From assembly GCA_963854835.1 (NCBI GenBank), contig OY978525.1:3615501-3679500 (forward strand): a stretch of 64,000 nt of DNA, in the 5' to 3' direction. Below the pieces are notes generated by a model that saw only the letters and a list, made by a program, of their open reading frames with translations, made no database searches and was not told the DNA's origin. The position numbers were made by a program, and so were the translations under genes. Within the stretch, counting starts at the first letter, position 1, and each line of letters starts with the position of its first letter. The stretch is from Megamerina dolium (taxonomy: Eukaryota > Arthropoda > Insecta > Diptera > Megamerinidae). Positions 21,233 through 32,363 of this stretch are shown in pieces.

Positions 21233-23689
21233 TATTTTACTGGCAAAATCGATTTATTTTTGAAATATTTATTGAAAAATGGAAAAGAAATCTACATAAT
21301 TTCCAATTGTAAATGCGAAAATGTCAATTGAAAATGAGAATAGTCAATTATAATTCAGAAAGCGACAGTTGAGATTGGACAACTAGGTGTGGCACCTCCC
21401 ATATCATCCCATATCAATAGACAATATCAAAATTTTTTTTCTTTTTTTTTGGGCAAAAACCAAGAATTGTTAATTTTTCAATATTTTTCAGGTTTTAATT
21501 GACAATTTCTAAAAAATGCCCATATTTACAAATCAGTATATTTACCCTGCAAAAATTCTACGACTAATCTCTAAAGAGAGTAGTGCGGGGTTTATCTTAT
21601 CGGAACCAATTTTTTAAATTAATTAATATATTTAGAGATTTTCTATTTTTTCAAGTTATTCGCTTTTAAGTCAACAATAACATTTTACTGGTTAGTGTAG
21701 CTGGTAGAGCGACTTACGATGTTTGGGTACCCGGGTTCGCATTCATGGAGAGTAGCAGAAAAAATGTTATTTGTGCATTAAAGTTTGAAATATATGAATC
21801 AGAATATATAATGCAATAATAAATGAAAATAAATTGTTTGATCTGTACTCTTCTGTACAAAAAAAAAAAATTTCTTAATTTTTTTAAAATTAAAAAAAAA
21901 TTTTTTTTAATTTAAAATATAATAAAATAAATTATTTTATTTCGAACAGCGGCGAAGAACAAAAATGTGTAAACTGTCAAATAATTGAAATGAAAATGTA
22001 ATTGAGAATTATAATGCATTGAATGAAAATTTCTAACCGTACGACTAATTTACATTTATACCAGTTCGGGTCTCTTCATAAGACATGCTCGAACAAAAGG
22101 GAACAGTTCATTTCATATGATGATAACAGTAGTGCGATTAATTGCATATTCATTTGCGACTGATCCCTCATACCATCCCGAACCAGTCGCATTTTCTGCA
22201 GGGTAATATACGAATTTTTTTTTTTTACTAATATGTGTTCTTATAAGTTCTTATGCAGTGTGAAAATATATAATTCTAAGCAAATAAATTTTATACGTAA
22301 ATTAAAGTTTATAATAAAATATTCAAATATTTATTTCGCAACTGATGATGCAATATGTATTTTGTCTAACATACATATTTACATACTACGAGTACTAATA
22401 CTTCCTTGTTCATATATTTGATATATTCTTAGCCATTAAATTCATAACAAATTAAAAATCATGTATTGTATTGTATACGATATAATTTGATTCTAGAGAA
22501 GCTTAATTTCTAAAAAAAAAAAAAATAATTCTAATGATAATATTTTAATTAGATTTATATGTATACAAATACAAGTATATCGCCACGTTAATAATAAAAC
22601 GTGTTGTAAATTCAATATAAATACTTGTAGTACAATCATACATAAGTAATACCAGAATCACTTGAAGGCATCATATGTATTTGCGATGAGAAATAATAAA
22701 TTAGGAATGACAAAAAATCGCCCGAAATGATTATCATAAATTCAAAATTGACTCGTCTTCTTCGTTTGTATGTACCTAACATACATATTACCTAGCAATT
22801 ACAATAATTTAATAACATGCACGCGTAAAAATACGAACAAAGACAATAAATAAATAGAAACACAACAAAAACAGGGTAAGAACAATAAACGTAAATAATG
22901 AAATGTCCACAAAATATGTGTGTTTATAAATAATATATATTATTTGTACAATACATATACTCGTACATAAATATTGGTGTCTATGAGCCATGATGAGCGA
23001 TAACATATTTGTTGTTGTACAACACAAACATCTACATACCTTAAAATAAAGTTTATTAGAATGAAAAAAGTATATGTAGAAATTTTACTAGGTACTTTTC
23101 TTAGTTAGCTATCACATTGTATTAGTATTTAATAAAACGGTGAGCTTGTGAAAAATAAGCAGAGTAGATATCTATGTGTTGTGTTTAATATTTGTCTATT
23201 CAAAATTAAGCTACCATATCGATTACCTGATTTTATGAACGGCTAAAGAACATAAGGAACTATAATTTCAAATATCATATTTACTTCTATTCAAGCTTAT
23301 CTAAAGCAGGTTTATTCAAGCAAACATGTTTGGAGCCCTTCACCAACAATTTGCTATAAAAGCTTGGTGGGATTCATGTTTTACTAGCTGTACTATGTAG
23401 TATCATTATAAAAACTAGGAAAACAATGAAATTTGATCATGCTAATTTTTTATGTAACATTTTGTGACCTTACTTGGCTTAAATAACGATGCCAATAGAC
23501 TAGTACAATCCAGCAATAATATTATTATTTTTGTAATTAATTTTTTTTTTTTTTGTGCCAATTGAATTTATTTACCATACTGCGAAAATGGTTGAAAATT
23601 TTATATTGTTCATATTGTTCATAGGCAGCTATTTGCGTCCCATTGAAGGTTCAACAAAACACAAAGTTTGGCTCATTTCGAGCATTTCT
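21233..23689. other. No gene recognised
   Basis: AT-rich DNA with homopolymer and AT/TTAAA tracts (around 21860-21940). The only item of note is a tRNA-like stretch at 21690-21752. Small frames between 22233 and 23027 are Ile/Tyr/Phe-rich and not supportable. Confidence 0.5.
21690..21752 (+). other. tRNA-like stretch with box A and box B
   Basis: GTTAGTGTAGCTGGTAGAGC followed 26 bases later by CCCGGGTTCGCATTC gives good pol III box A and box B matches. I cannot fold a complete cloverleaf with paired acceptor ends. It is more likely a fragment of a second tRNA-derived SINE or a tRNA pseudogene than a functional tRNA. Confidence 0.45.
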
Positions 23690-24060
23690 TCCCAACGACA
23701 CATCAAGTCATCCCTGAAGCATCAATTTTATAGGAGAGGACCTCTAAGAAGTGAAGATATGAGGTGAGCTCGTTCAAAGTCGGTCGGTCATAGATTTCAA
23801 CGCGTTATAGGCGATTCTTGAGCAGCTATTATTGATTTTTCCAGTTATTTCTGTTATTCTGTATGGATGTTCCCTTAAGAGATAAAGATGTTAGAGAAGC
23901 GGTTAAGTATGTTTAGAGAAAAAAGTGAGAAGAAACAATTAATGGTAGTCGATCATACATTTCACCGCTCTACGGGCGATTCTTTTTTAATTGCGGCAAT
24001 ACGGTCACTTTATATCGGTGTCCCTTTAAGGGATTACACCACTGTAGAATTTTCAAAAAA
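23690..24060 (+). repeat. 'CTCTAAG' repeat copies
   Basis: Two plus-oriented monomers: 'ATAGGAGAGGACCTCTAAG', 'GGTCGGTCATAGATTTCAACGC', 'GGATGTTCCCTTAAGAGATAAAGATG', 'GGTAGTCGATCATACATTTCACC', 'GGTGTCCCTTTAAGGG'. No coding content. Confidence 0.6.
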
Positions 24061-24114
24061 TGGAAAAAAAAATGTTTATCTTAAATAGTCATTAATAGTC
24101 TCAAAAATAATATA

Positions 24115-24700
24115 CTAAAGTATGGAAGGCGGGAAAAATATGTAAGTGTCTGAATTTCGAGTTTTGCCGCAAGACGTCTGAGATATTCTCCGAGCACCTT
24201 TAAACTTTAAACACAGTTTTCTCGAAACCACTTTTTTTGAGCTGGCCGGAAACATAACTCGAACAAATCTTAACCGATTGATTTGAAAATTTTTACAATA
24301 CATTTGAAATCGTTTTCTTCAGCGACGTACGTAGAAGCATATTTTTTTATTTATAAACAATTTTTTGACGATTTTTTAGGTGAAATTTCGAACTTTTTCT
24401 TCAAAGGGTCGCCATTTTACGAAAAATCAATTAATCCAAAAACCCCTACGTATGTCTCTTGCTATTGTAATATGGTTTTTTGTTCCAGATCGAAAATTGC
24501 GGGCGCGGTGAAAAAACGCATCAGCGGGGAAATGCTGCACAGCCGCCATTTTGTTTTTGAATCGCGCAACTTAATTGTTTTTTTGGACTTCAAGATTGAC
24601 ATTAAAAAATACTTTTTGCAGAATTTGAATATCTCCTTTTGTTTGGCCTACGAAAATTCCCGAAATATGCCTTTTTGTGCTCTACAGTGGTGTAACCCCT
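24115..24700. repeat. Unidentified repeat-like segment with 'TCTCGAAACCAC' block
   Basis: This block interrupts the CTCTAAG array and has different composition. Motifs such as TTTCTCGAAACCACTTTTTT, GAAACATAACTCGAACAAAT, TTGAAAATTTTTACAATACA and GGGTCGCCATTTTACGAAAA remind me of dispersed non-coding repeats seen in many insect genomes, but I cannot name the family. A plus-strand frame (24283-24723) is open for 146 codons, without recognisable domains. Confidence 0.35.
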
Positions 24701-25190
24701 TAAAAAGTGGAGTTAACGGGTAACTATATTCGGGGGAGTAAAAATTGTTGAGAGTCGATTATACATTTCACTGCTCTAGGGGAGATTCCTAGATTTACTT
24801 GTCGATTTTCAAAACAAATAGCCCATAGCTGCCCAGAAACCGCCCCTATGAGCTTTGTAAACGACTCCCATTCAGTTTTTCTCCTCAACATTTGCTTCGA
24901 ACACTTCTACCCCCATATCCATCATACACAATACCATATACCATATCTCCTATACCATCTTCCATACAAAATGAATATAAAAATACCTGAACTTCGAGTG
25001 TAGTTGACCAGAAATCGCCCCTAGATCAGTATAATCTATAATCAATGCTATTAGTTTTTCCTTCTCAATATTTCCTTTCAACATTTTTACCCCAAATTTT
25101 CACTTCTTCGGAGAGCTCTCCTACAAAATTGATGGTTTTGTAAAAAACTGAAAATGTAGGTAAGTCCAAATCAAGAATTTTCTTTGAAAT
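24701..25190 (+). repeat. 'CTCTAAG' repeat copies, mixed orientation
   Basis: The family continues with 'GTTGAGAGTCGATTATACATTTCAC' and 'CTGCTCTAGGGGAGATTCC', then switches to minus-type blocks ('CCAGAAACCGCCCCTATGAGC', 'TTTTCCTTCTCAATATTTCC', 'GGAGAGCTCTCCTACAAAATTG'). It ends about 110 bp before the poly(T) tail of the LINE. Confidence 0.55.
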
Positions 25191-25456
25191 AAATGCTGAA
25201 AATACTCAAAATTTTATGTTCCTCGCTGAGCCAAACTTCTGCTTCATACAATTTAGTCCTCCTTAATCTTCATATTATGTGAACTTGGGCTCATATTGAC
25301 ATTTTTTTTTTTTTTTTTTTTTAGCTTATTTTTTTTTATTGAATCTTTCTTATACAAGAAACTAACAATAAGTATTAAAATCTTACAAACTAAATAAAAC
25401 TATGTGATATCCCCTACGTTCCATCACAATTTGGTGAGTCGCGAGATGTAGCAATT

Positions 25457-28105
25457 TTACAGCATATTCAGTGTGTCTTTTCTTTTTAATCGACGATGCC
25501 CCTTGCTCAGCAACAATTGCCTAGCAAGGGGATTCGGATGATTGTGTAATTTTTGAATGTAGCTTCTGCAGGACATTGCAACTTCCTCAGAAATTGTGGA
25601 TACATTTAAATCTCGATGGATGTTAACGTTCCTCATATACCAAGGCGCATTTACAATAATTCGCAGACACTTGGATTGTATTCGCTGCAATTTTTCGATA
25701 TTAGAGGGAGATGCGGTGCCCCAAAACTGAATACCATAAGTCCAGATTGGTTTCAGGATTGCTTTATATAATAGCACTTTGTATTCAAGATTCAACTTTG
25801 ATCTTTTGTGTAACAGCCACCATAACTGATTCATTTTAAGCTTGATCTGAGTTTTCTTTGCCTCTATGTGATTTTTCCATGTCAGCCTTCTGTCGAGGTG
25901 AATACCCAAGTACTTTGTTGAGGAACATTGTGGAACTGATTGGCCATTAATTTTAAGTGGGGGACATGTATCTAGCCTTAGCGTGAAGGTTACATGTACG
26001 CTCTTTGATTCATTGACTTTTATACGCCATTTTGCTAGCCAGATTTCGAGAGAATCGACATGAGTCTGCAGGAGTTTAGTAGCTTCTATGGGGTTAGAGC
26101 GAGAGCACAATATTGCCGTATCATCAGCAAAGGTCGATATGAATGTATAGTTATTGTTGGGCATATCTGAAGTGTATAAGAGATACAGTAAGGGACCCAA
26201 AACGCTTCCTTGAGGAACGCCAGCGTGAATATCCAATGGATTTGTTGTGTAATCCTTGTGATGTACGAGAAATTGTCTTTTCGTGAGGTAGCTACTAAGC
26301 AATGAGGAGACATTTGCAGGCAGTAATAGTTTGAGTTTGTAAATAAGGCCATCGTGCCATACTTTATCGAAAGCTTGAGTGATATCAAGAAAGACAGCTG
26401 AGCAATACTTTTTTTCTTCAAAAGTGTTCCTTATCAGAGTTACAATGCGGTGGACTTGTTCTATTGTGCCGTGCTGTTTTCTAAATCCAAACTGATGTTG
26501 AGGAATCAGTTGGTTGAGATTAATAAATGGAGTTATATTCATGACAAGTAGCTTTTCGAATACTTTAGAAAGTAGAGGCAGGAGGCTGATAGGTCTGTAC
26601 GATGCAACTTTTGTAGGGTCTTTTCCTGGTTTTGCTATCATAATAATTTTTGAAGTTTTCCAGCATTTGGGATAGTGTTTAATACGAAGGATAGCATTGA
26701 AAATGTGCATCAGATGAATTACTGAAGCCGGAGGTAGCTCTTTTATCATTTTACCGGTAATTTTATCTGGACCAGGTGATTTTTTTGGGTTTAAATCTTT
26801 ATAAATTGCTTTGAATATGTCCTTTTTTTTAATTTTGAGCGTTATTGAGCAAGGTTGAGAAGTTAATATTGGTAATGAGGACTGTGAAGAGGGTGGATTG
26901 GGTGTAAACACACTTTTTAGGTGGTTTGCAAAAGCCAAACCCTTCTCACAGTTGCTTCTAGCCCAATTACCGTCACTCAAACGGATGGGGGAATCAGTGA
27001 GAATTGGCCGATTTGATTTTTTTGCTGATTTCCACAAGGAGTAGTCTGACGCTTCACCAGGTGTTAATTTCGCTATGTGCTCTTCTAACTCTTTGTTGTT
27101 TTTATTTTTTAAGGCTTGCTTTAACTTTCGAGTGCAGTGCTGTAGCTGTGTTTTCAGATTCGGTGATCTGAATTCTTGCCATTGTCTTCGGAGTCTTCTT
27201 TTTTGTCTTACTAGCAATTCAATATCGGCTGGTGTGTATGGGCTATAGTTTGATTGCTTGCATACCTTTGTGCAGGTGGCTGAGCTGAGAGCTAATGAGA
27301 GCAGCTGGTTGAATTTTTCGAGTGCTGAGTCTACATCGTGTCCATTTCTTAATACAGTACTCAGAGGAAGATGGGAATTTATATATTTCTTGAATTTTAA
27401 CCAGTCTATTTTCTTTCTAACGCAATTGCTTTGGGGGCTTGGTGATTTTATAGATATTACCGTGGGTGAGTGGTCAGATGATAGATCATAATTACACTCT
27501 GTGGAGATATTTTCCATCTGCAAACCTTTGGCGACTCCAAAGTCTATGAGATCGGGTATTTTCCTCTTGTCCGTCGGCCAATATGTCGGTTGACCATTTG
27601 AAATAACATCGTAGCCGTGGTTAGTGATGATTGAACATAGTCTTTTGCCTTTTGGAGTTATTAATCGGGAGCCCCAGTGAGTGTGTTTGGCGTTGAAATC
27701 GCCAGCAACCAAGAATTTGCTACCAAGAGTTGAGAAAAATTCTTTATATTGCTGTTCGGTAATACTGTATCTTGGGGGACAGTATATCGCAGATATTACT
27801 AGCTTAGAGATGTATTCTTCCAGACATATGGATGTTGCTTGCAAGTAGACGCTACTAAAATCTTCAAGAACATGATGTTTTATTCTGCTTTTTATCAATA
27901 TGGCAGTTCCTCCGCGTGCCTTACCATGCGGATGATTTGTGGTGTACAGTTTGTAATATGGTATTTGGTAGCAATTTTTGTCAGTGAAATGGGTCTCAGA
28001 TATCATCATTATGTCGATTTGGCTGGATTCAAGGAATTGAATTAGCTCCAAACGGTGCTGGCTTAAGCCGTTGGCGTTCCAGTGGCATATCTTGAGACAA
28101 CTCAT
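25457..28105 (-). CDS. LINE ORF2: AP-endonuclease and reverse transcriptase
   Basis: 882 codons without interruption. Residues 1-220 form an exonuclease-endonuclease-phosphatase domain: WNANGL (N10), SETHF (E37), GDFNAKHTHW (D136, N138) and SSDHSP (D211, H212) give the expected catalytic set. The reverse transcriptase spans roughly 430-720: SPGPDKITGKMI, YRPISLLPLLSKVFEKLL, FLDITQAFDKVWH, GVPQGSVLGPLLYLLY and the active-site FADD at 659-662. The tail lacks RNase H. It makes first-strand cDNA at a nicked target. Its ATG overlaps the ORF1 stop in an ATGA, implying coupled re-initiation of translation. Confidence 0.95.
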   Translation of the reverse strand: MSCLKICHWNANGLSQHRLELIQFLESSQIDIMMISETHFTDKNCYQIPYYKLYTTNHPHGKARGGTAILIKSRIKHHVLEDFSSVYLQATSICLEEYISKLVISAIYCPPRYSITEQQYKEFFSTLGSKFLVAGDFNAKHTHWGSRLITPKGKRLCSIITNHGYDVISNGQPTYWPTDKRKIPDLIDFGVAKGLQMENISTECNYDLSSDHSPTVISIKSPSPQSNCVRKKIDWLKFKKYINSHLPLSTVLRNGHDVDSALEKFNQLLSLALSSATCTKVCKQSNYSPYTPADIELLVRQKRRLRRQWQEFRSPNLKTQLQHCTRKLKQALKNKNNKELEEHIAKLTPGEASDYSLWKSAKKSNRPILTDSPIRLSDGNWARSNCEKGLAFANHLKSVFTPNPPSSQSSLPILTSQPCSITLKIKKKDIFKAIYKDLNPKKSPGPDKITGKMIKELPPASVIHLMHIFNAILRIKHYPKCWKTSKIIMIAKPGKDPTKVASYRPISLLPLLSKVFEKLLVMNITPFINLNQLIPQHQFGFRKQHGTIEQVHRIVTLIRNTFEEKKYCSAVFLDITQAFDKVWHDGLIYKLKLLLPANVSSLLSSYLTKRQFLVHHKDYTTNPLDIHAGVPQGSVLGPLLYLLYTSDMPNNNYTFISTFADDTAILCSRSNPIEATKLLQTHVDSLEIWLAKWRIKVNESKSVHVTFTLRLDTCPPLKINGQSVPQCSSTKYLGIHLDRRLTWKNHIEAKKTQIKLKMNQLWWLLHKRSKLNLEYKVLLYKAILKPIWTYGIQFWGTASPSNIEKLQRIQSKCLRIIVNAPWYMRNVNIHRDLNVSTISEEVAMSCRSYIQKLHNHPNPLARQLLLSKGHRRLKRKDTLNML

Positions 28106-29715
28106 GGTCTGGATAGCAATGTTTGGAGTAACATCGATTGATTTTTCATCATTTCTTGCATCATTGTTTGCATTGAGTTCATGAATTGGTTCATATTCTG
28201 AATCAATGTTTGAAGCAAATGTTCAAGGGTACTTGGCTGTTGGGTGGGCAGTGAGTGTTTCTGCTCATTACTTACATTGCTTTGTTGGTGTGGGTTTTGT
28301 TTTAACACGCTAGCGTATGAATTGGTTTGATTCTTGTTTGGGATTGCAGAGAAGAATTGTGTTGCATCAATATTTTGTCTCTTACTTGAGTTGGCTATCT
28401 GAGTTTGCTCAACTGGTTTTAGAGGTTGATTGCTAGCGGAGAAATTTAGCTTTAGGGTTGTATATACTGGGCAACCTCTATAATTTGCGGTGTGATTACC
28501 TCCACAATTGCTGCATTTTTTCATGCTAGCATCGCCTTTAGATTTTGGGCATATGTTTGATTTATGGAGATCTCCACAAATCACACAAACAGCTGGCAGG
28601 GTACAATATGTCTTAGTATGTCCATATTCTTGGCAGTTGCTGCACTGAGGAGGTCCAGTTCTCTTATGGGGTTCTTCGATTGTGATTTTGCGATGCAATA
28701 AATATCGAATTTTATATATGGGGTGTACTTCACCTTTTTTTAGGGGTTTTGTTTCAGGCTGAAGCTCAATACGATATAACGGTTGAGGTATATTGCTCTT
28801 GTTGAGAATGTTGAATACTGTTTTGGCTTGAAACCCTTCTTCCTGGAGGGCAAGTTTGATTTCGTTAATATCAACGTTGGGTTCGACGCCTTTGAGTACA
28901 ACGATTAAGCCCTTACTACTTTTTAGCTGATATGTGTAGTAATTCTTTTTTACAGCATCAAATTCCGCTATTACTTTGCGATAATGAGTTTCGCTGTAGA
29001 TTTGCACTTTTGTTTCCTCAATTTGGCCTTTGCGAATAGGAACAACATGGAAATTCTTTGGTCCTATAAGACTTGTAATTCTAGAAATCAACTTATCTGA
29101 GTTGCGTTCTCTCAAGAAAATGGGTGGGGGTTTGAAATTTTTCTTGGAGATAATATTTTCGTCACTTTCATCACCTGAAAGCAGAGCGTATCTATTTTCC
29201 GAACTAATAGGGACAGTGTTCTGCTTTTGAATTTTTGTTGAATTCATTTGTTTTGAATTTTGCGGACTTCTCTTTCGCTTTACTACAGTAATGTAGCGAT
29301 CAATACCAGTTTGAACAGCAACTGGTTCTTTATTAGTCATCGCACTAGTTGCTTTAACTACTGGGTCATGCACTTCAGTAGAAGTGCCGTTATTTGATTG
29401 CTTTGATGTTGTAGCTGTTGGTGTTACAGCAGGAGAAGCACATTGTACACTCCACGGTATAGAGGGAGATAGTATATCACGATAGAACAAATTATTTTTT
29501 TTGTCTGTATTTATTGTTGTTGCAAAATTTGATGAATTTTTAATATGTGCAGGCAAAAGATTTGCACTGTTACTTTCACTTGTGCAGTGTGTATCAACTG
29601 TTTTATTTGATAATGCACTTATCGGGGGGGTTTGCGCGGGTGACTGCAAATTATTGTTTACACACACATTAACAGGCGATTGCCGTTGCCGGAGAGGAGA
29701 GCGCTGAACACTCAT
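28102..29715 (-). CDS. LINE ORF1: Gag-like nucleic-acid-binding protein
   Basis: 537 residues. The first 200 residues are Ser/Thr/Asn/Pro-rich and probably disordered. A conserved middle region follows (about 205-345, RISRIT-type start, VVLKGVEPNVDINEIKLAL, YRIELQPE), then three zinc knuckles: C358-x2-C-x4-H-x4-C371, a variant at C377-C389, and C401-C415. The C-terminal 50 residues are Gln/Met-rich and may form a coiled coil. Jockey ORF1 proteins of this build bind element RNA and form particles. ATG 29715 is the first Met of the long frame, and the stop overlaps the ORF2 start by 4 nt. Confidence 0.93.
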   Translation of the reverse strand: MSVQRSPLRQRQSPVNVCVNNNLQSPAQTPPISALSNKTVDTHCTSESNSANLLPAHIKNSSNFATTINTDKKNNLFYRDILSPSIPWSVQCASPAVTPTATTSKQSNNGTSTEVHDPVVKATSAMTNKEPVAVQTGIDRYITVVKRKRSPQNSKQMNSTKIQKQNTVPISSENRYALLSGDESDENIISKKNFKPPPIFLRERNSDKLISRITSLIGPKNFHVVPIRKGQIEETKVQIYSETHYRKVIAEFDAVKKNYYTYQLKSSKGLIVVLKGVEPNVDINEIKLALQEEGFQAKTVFNILNKSNIPQPLYRIELQPETKPLKKGEVHPIYKIRYLLHRKITIEEPHKRTGPPQCSNCQEYGHTKTYCTLPAVCVICGDLHKSNICPKSKGDASMKKCSNCGGNHTANYRGCPVYTTLKLNFSASNQPLKPVEQTQIANSSKRQNIDATQFFSAIPNKNQTNSYASVLKQNPHQQSNVSNEQKHSLPTQQPSTLEHLLQTLIQNMNQFMNSMQTMMQEMMKNQSMLLQTLLSRP

Positions 29716-29794
29716 ACTGTAAACAAAATGTTTGCAAATTATATTATTATTTTATTTGTTTTTTTTTTTTTTTTTTTCTAAAAATCAAAATAAA

Positions 29795-29830
29795 GACGTC
29801 CACTCTTATTGGTGACTTTCGTGAATTGAC
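29795..29830 (-). promoter_or_regulatory. Possible internal promoter (Inr + DPE) of the LINE
   Basis: Read on the minus strand, TCAATT (29829-29824) resembles an initiator and GGACG (29801-29797) matches the downstream promoter element consensus about 27 bases after the initiator A. Jockey, I, F and Doc elements use this type of internal promoter. The spacing is one base off the ideal +28, and the exact element start is uncertain. Confidence 0.4.
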
Positions 29831-29831
29831 A

Positions 29832-31688
29832 TGATGTGAAATTATTGGACACCAATAGTTAATATTAATTCGAAGACTACAGACAAACAATCATTTATAC
29901 GATCCTTGAGCGCTACAATTGCAATATGTCCACATTTCCAAATTAAAATAGCTAAACCTTTGCTTTAAACTGATTCCTGTTCGAGAGAATTGTAAGTGTT
30001 CATTTAAATCGATCCATCCATATATTAATTTCACAATGTTAATTTACACTTAGCAATATTGTAAAAGGTTCTTGAAGCATCTACTGTTTGTAACATTTCT
30101 TCCAACCAAAGTCTTTCTCGAGCTTTCACCAAATTATTCCAGATTAAATACAACATTTTCGTTACTAAAAAAATATAAAAATACATTTTATTTTTACATA
30201 AAATTATAATATCTGAAAGAAGGAAAAATAGTACTCCTTGATACATTTCAGATTACAAAAAAAAAAATTGACGATTTTGAAAGATTTTAGGACGCGGCTA
30301 AGACGATGTAATTTATAACGCTGAAGCACTTTCGATGTAAGCTTTCAAACAATGTACATGCAACTGATTTAGAAATTCACATAAAGCAATAGTTCATCAT
30401 TTCAATAAAATGTTAACTAGTGATGAAAGGAAAGTATATGCCACTTTTCGAAATAATCGGATATTTTTCGAAAGATGGTCAATTAGGTTCTCGTTTTTAC
30501 AAATAAATTGTTTCAATTATTCACTCTTTAATGGTATGAAAATATGTAAATTTCGAGTACTGAGTACAAACCTCAGTTTTATACTGAGTTCAAGCGTTAA
30601 ATCAATTAATTCGATACTGAATACCGAATACTTGTGAGTACTTCAAATCGTTACTTTCTAGAAACGCGTACTGCCGAATGATTTGAGAATCGCCTTTTTA
30701 CTGCTTTATGTACAACATCTTTGGAAATTGCGAATTAACTAACGAACGATTTCAAAAAATATAAAAAATCACTTCCTCTTTTAAAGGAAACTCGTCAACC
30801 GATAGATACCTTCCCCTCAAACAGAGTACAATACACAATAATATATTCATTATATGTAAGACGAACACGAAATTAGCACTATATTGTTATAAATCATTAA
30901 TAAATAAAATAACTAAATTCAATAATCATTTGGGGCCGCTTATGTGCGATAGATCGAATCGAACATGCTGAATAGCGATAGTAGTTAAACTCGCAGATGT
31001 TATCACAAGCGATCGTTTGATGACCGAGCACGGCGAACAAGTGTCAACAACAACAACAAAATTAACTACTATTTATGTTATGTATTTAGATAAAAAAAAA
31101 AAAAAAACAAGCGTGCAAAAAACCGATGGCGCACGCCGTTTTGAGTGAGGGTCGTCCCAACGGCATCACAGCACCGATCATAACAAATAGAATAAGATCA
31201 GATGCGGTATGGCGTTCAAACTAAACGGTTGAACAAAATCGAAAAGAGTGTAAACAAAAAAAAGAACAATAGAAGATAAACAAAATCTGCGCATAATTTG
31301 ATTGTTTTGCATTAAGGCGGAAGAAATAAGAGTTGAAATTACAAAAGGTATCGATCATTTAGTGTTATCAACATTTTTGAAGGTATGTGTATTTATGAAT
31401 GGTTCGGAAATTGTCACAAATAAAAAAAGATAGATAAACAAATGAATTTATAATTATTTGCAATTTATTCCATTTTTTGATTTATTAATATACTTGAAAG
31501 TTATGCAATAAGCGGAAAACATACAGAGAAGCATCTAATAAATTCATGCAAATTAATTCGATGAATTTTTAATTTGTTTTCAACTTTATTAATGCACTTG
31601 TCTAAAGTGAATTTATTAATTCACGCAGTCAGTGGTAAGAATTAATTAGAAAACGTCACTGGACATAGCACAGCACAGCGAGCTGAAA
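29832..31688. other. 5' flank of the lipase gene, no coding exon
   Basis: AT-rich sequence with no recognised frames or transposon ends. A possible 5' non-coding exon could end at AAG|GTATGT (31381) and be spliced to CACGCAG (acceptor ending 31628), because both sites are good and lie just upstream of the lipase ATG. This is inference only. I see no clear TATA box. Confidence 0.4.
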
Positions 31689-32363
31689 ATGCCTATCATA
31701 ATCCCGCCAAAATTATATTCCCTATTACAAATGATTTTACTACTGTTGCTGCTGTTGTTGCTACAATCGAAATCCAGTCACAGTACAGCAACCGTATCGG
31801 GAGATCACATTTGTCAAATAATCAAATCGTGTCAATACATTTGTGAACGTCATCGCATCACCACCGAAGATGGCTATCAGCTGAGTGTACATCGGATACC
31901 ACCAAAAAATGGTACTACACATCTGCGACCATTTATTCTAATGCATGGCATTATTGGTTCGGCTGCAGATTTTCTAGTCAGCGGTCGACAACGTTCCCTC
32001 GGCTCATTGCTGCATGAGCAGGGCTACGATGTTTGGCTACCGAATGCACGTGGCACTACATACTCGAAACGTCATCACTATTTGGACTCGTCCAATTCGA
32101 CATTTTGGAATTTTACATGGCATGAAATTGGCTATTACGATTTGGCAGCAACTGTTGATTATGTGCTGGCAGCGACGCGACAGAAACAGCTGCATTATGC
32201 TGCACACTCACAAGGGTCTACGGTTTTGCTGGTATTACTCTCCGAGCGACCCGAATACAATAGTCGTATCGTTTCGGCTGCACTATTATCGCCGGTGGCA
32301 TTTCTACGATATCTACAAAGTCCACCGCTACTTTTTATGGCACGGGAATATGACAAATTGGAG
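31689..32363 (+). CDS. Lipase exon 1 (signal peptide, oxyanion loop, Ser174)
   Basis: 225 codons ending exactly at GAG|GTTAGT, phase 0. The frame continues open past the donor for 62 more codons into intron 1, but that extension lacks lipase similarity and runs into a CTCTAAG repeat, so I end the exon at 32363. Confidence 0.9.

Larger units (their letters stand above)
25302..29824 (-). mobile_element. Full-length Jockey-type LINE, both ORFs intact
   Basis: A non-LTR retrotransposon on the minus strand: short 5' region, ORF1 (Gag-like), ORF2 (endonuclease plus reverse transcriptase), a 3' UTR of about 130 bp with AATAAA near 25335, and a 21-base poly(A) tail (T run 25302-25322 on the plus strand). 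ATTGACA occurs right outside the tail (25295-25301) and again at 29825-29831, a possible target-site duplication. That would give about 4.5 kb, close to Jockey-clade length. The absence of RNase H in ORF2 also fits Jockey. The intact frames imply recent insertion, possibly an active copy. Confidence 0.88.

Noticed and set aside
24283..24723. 146-codon plus-strand frame as a gene
   Set aside because: Lies in repeat-like sequence, no recognisable motif, and no start or splice evidence.
26086..26421. Minus-strand 111-codon frame
   Set aside because: It is a different-frame shadow within LINE ORF2.
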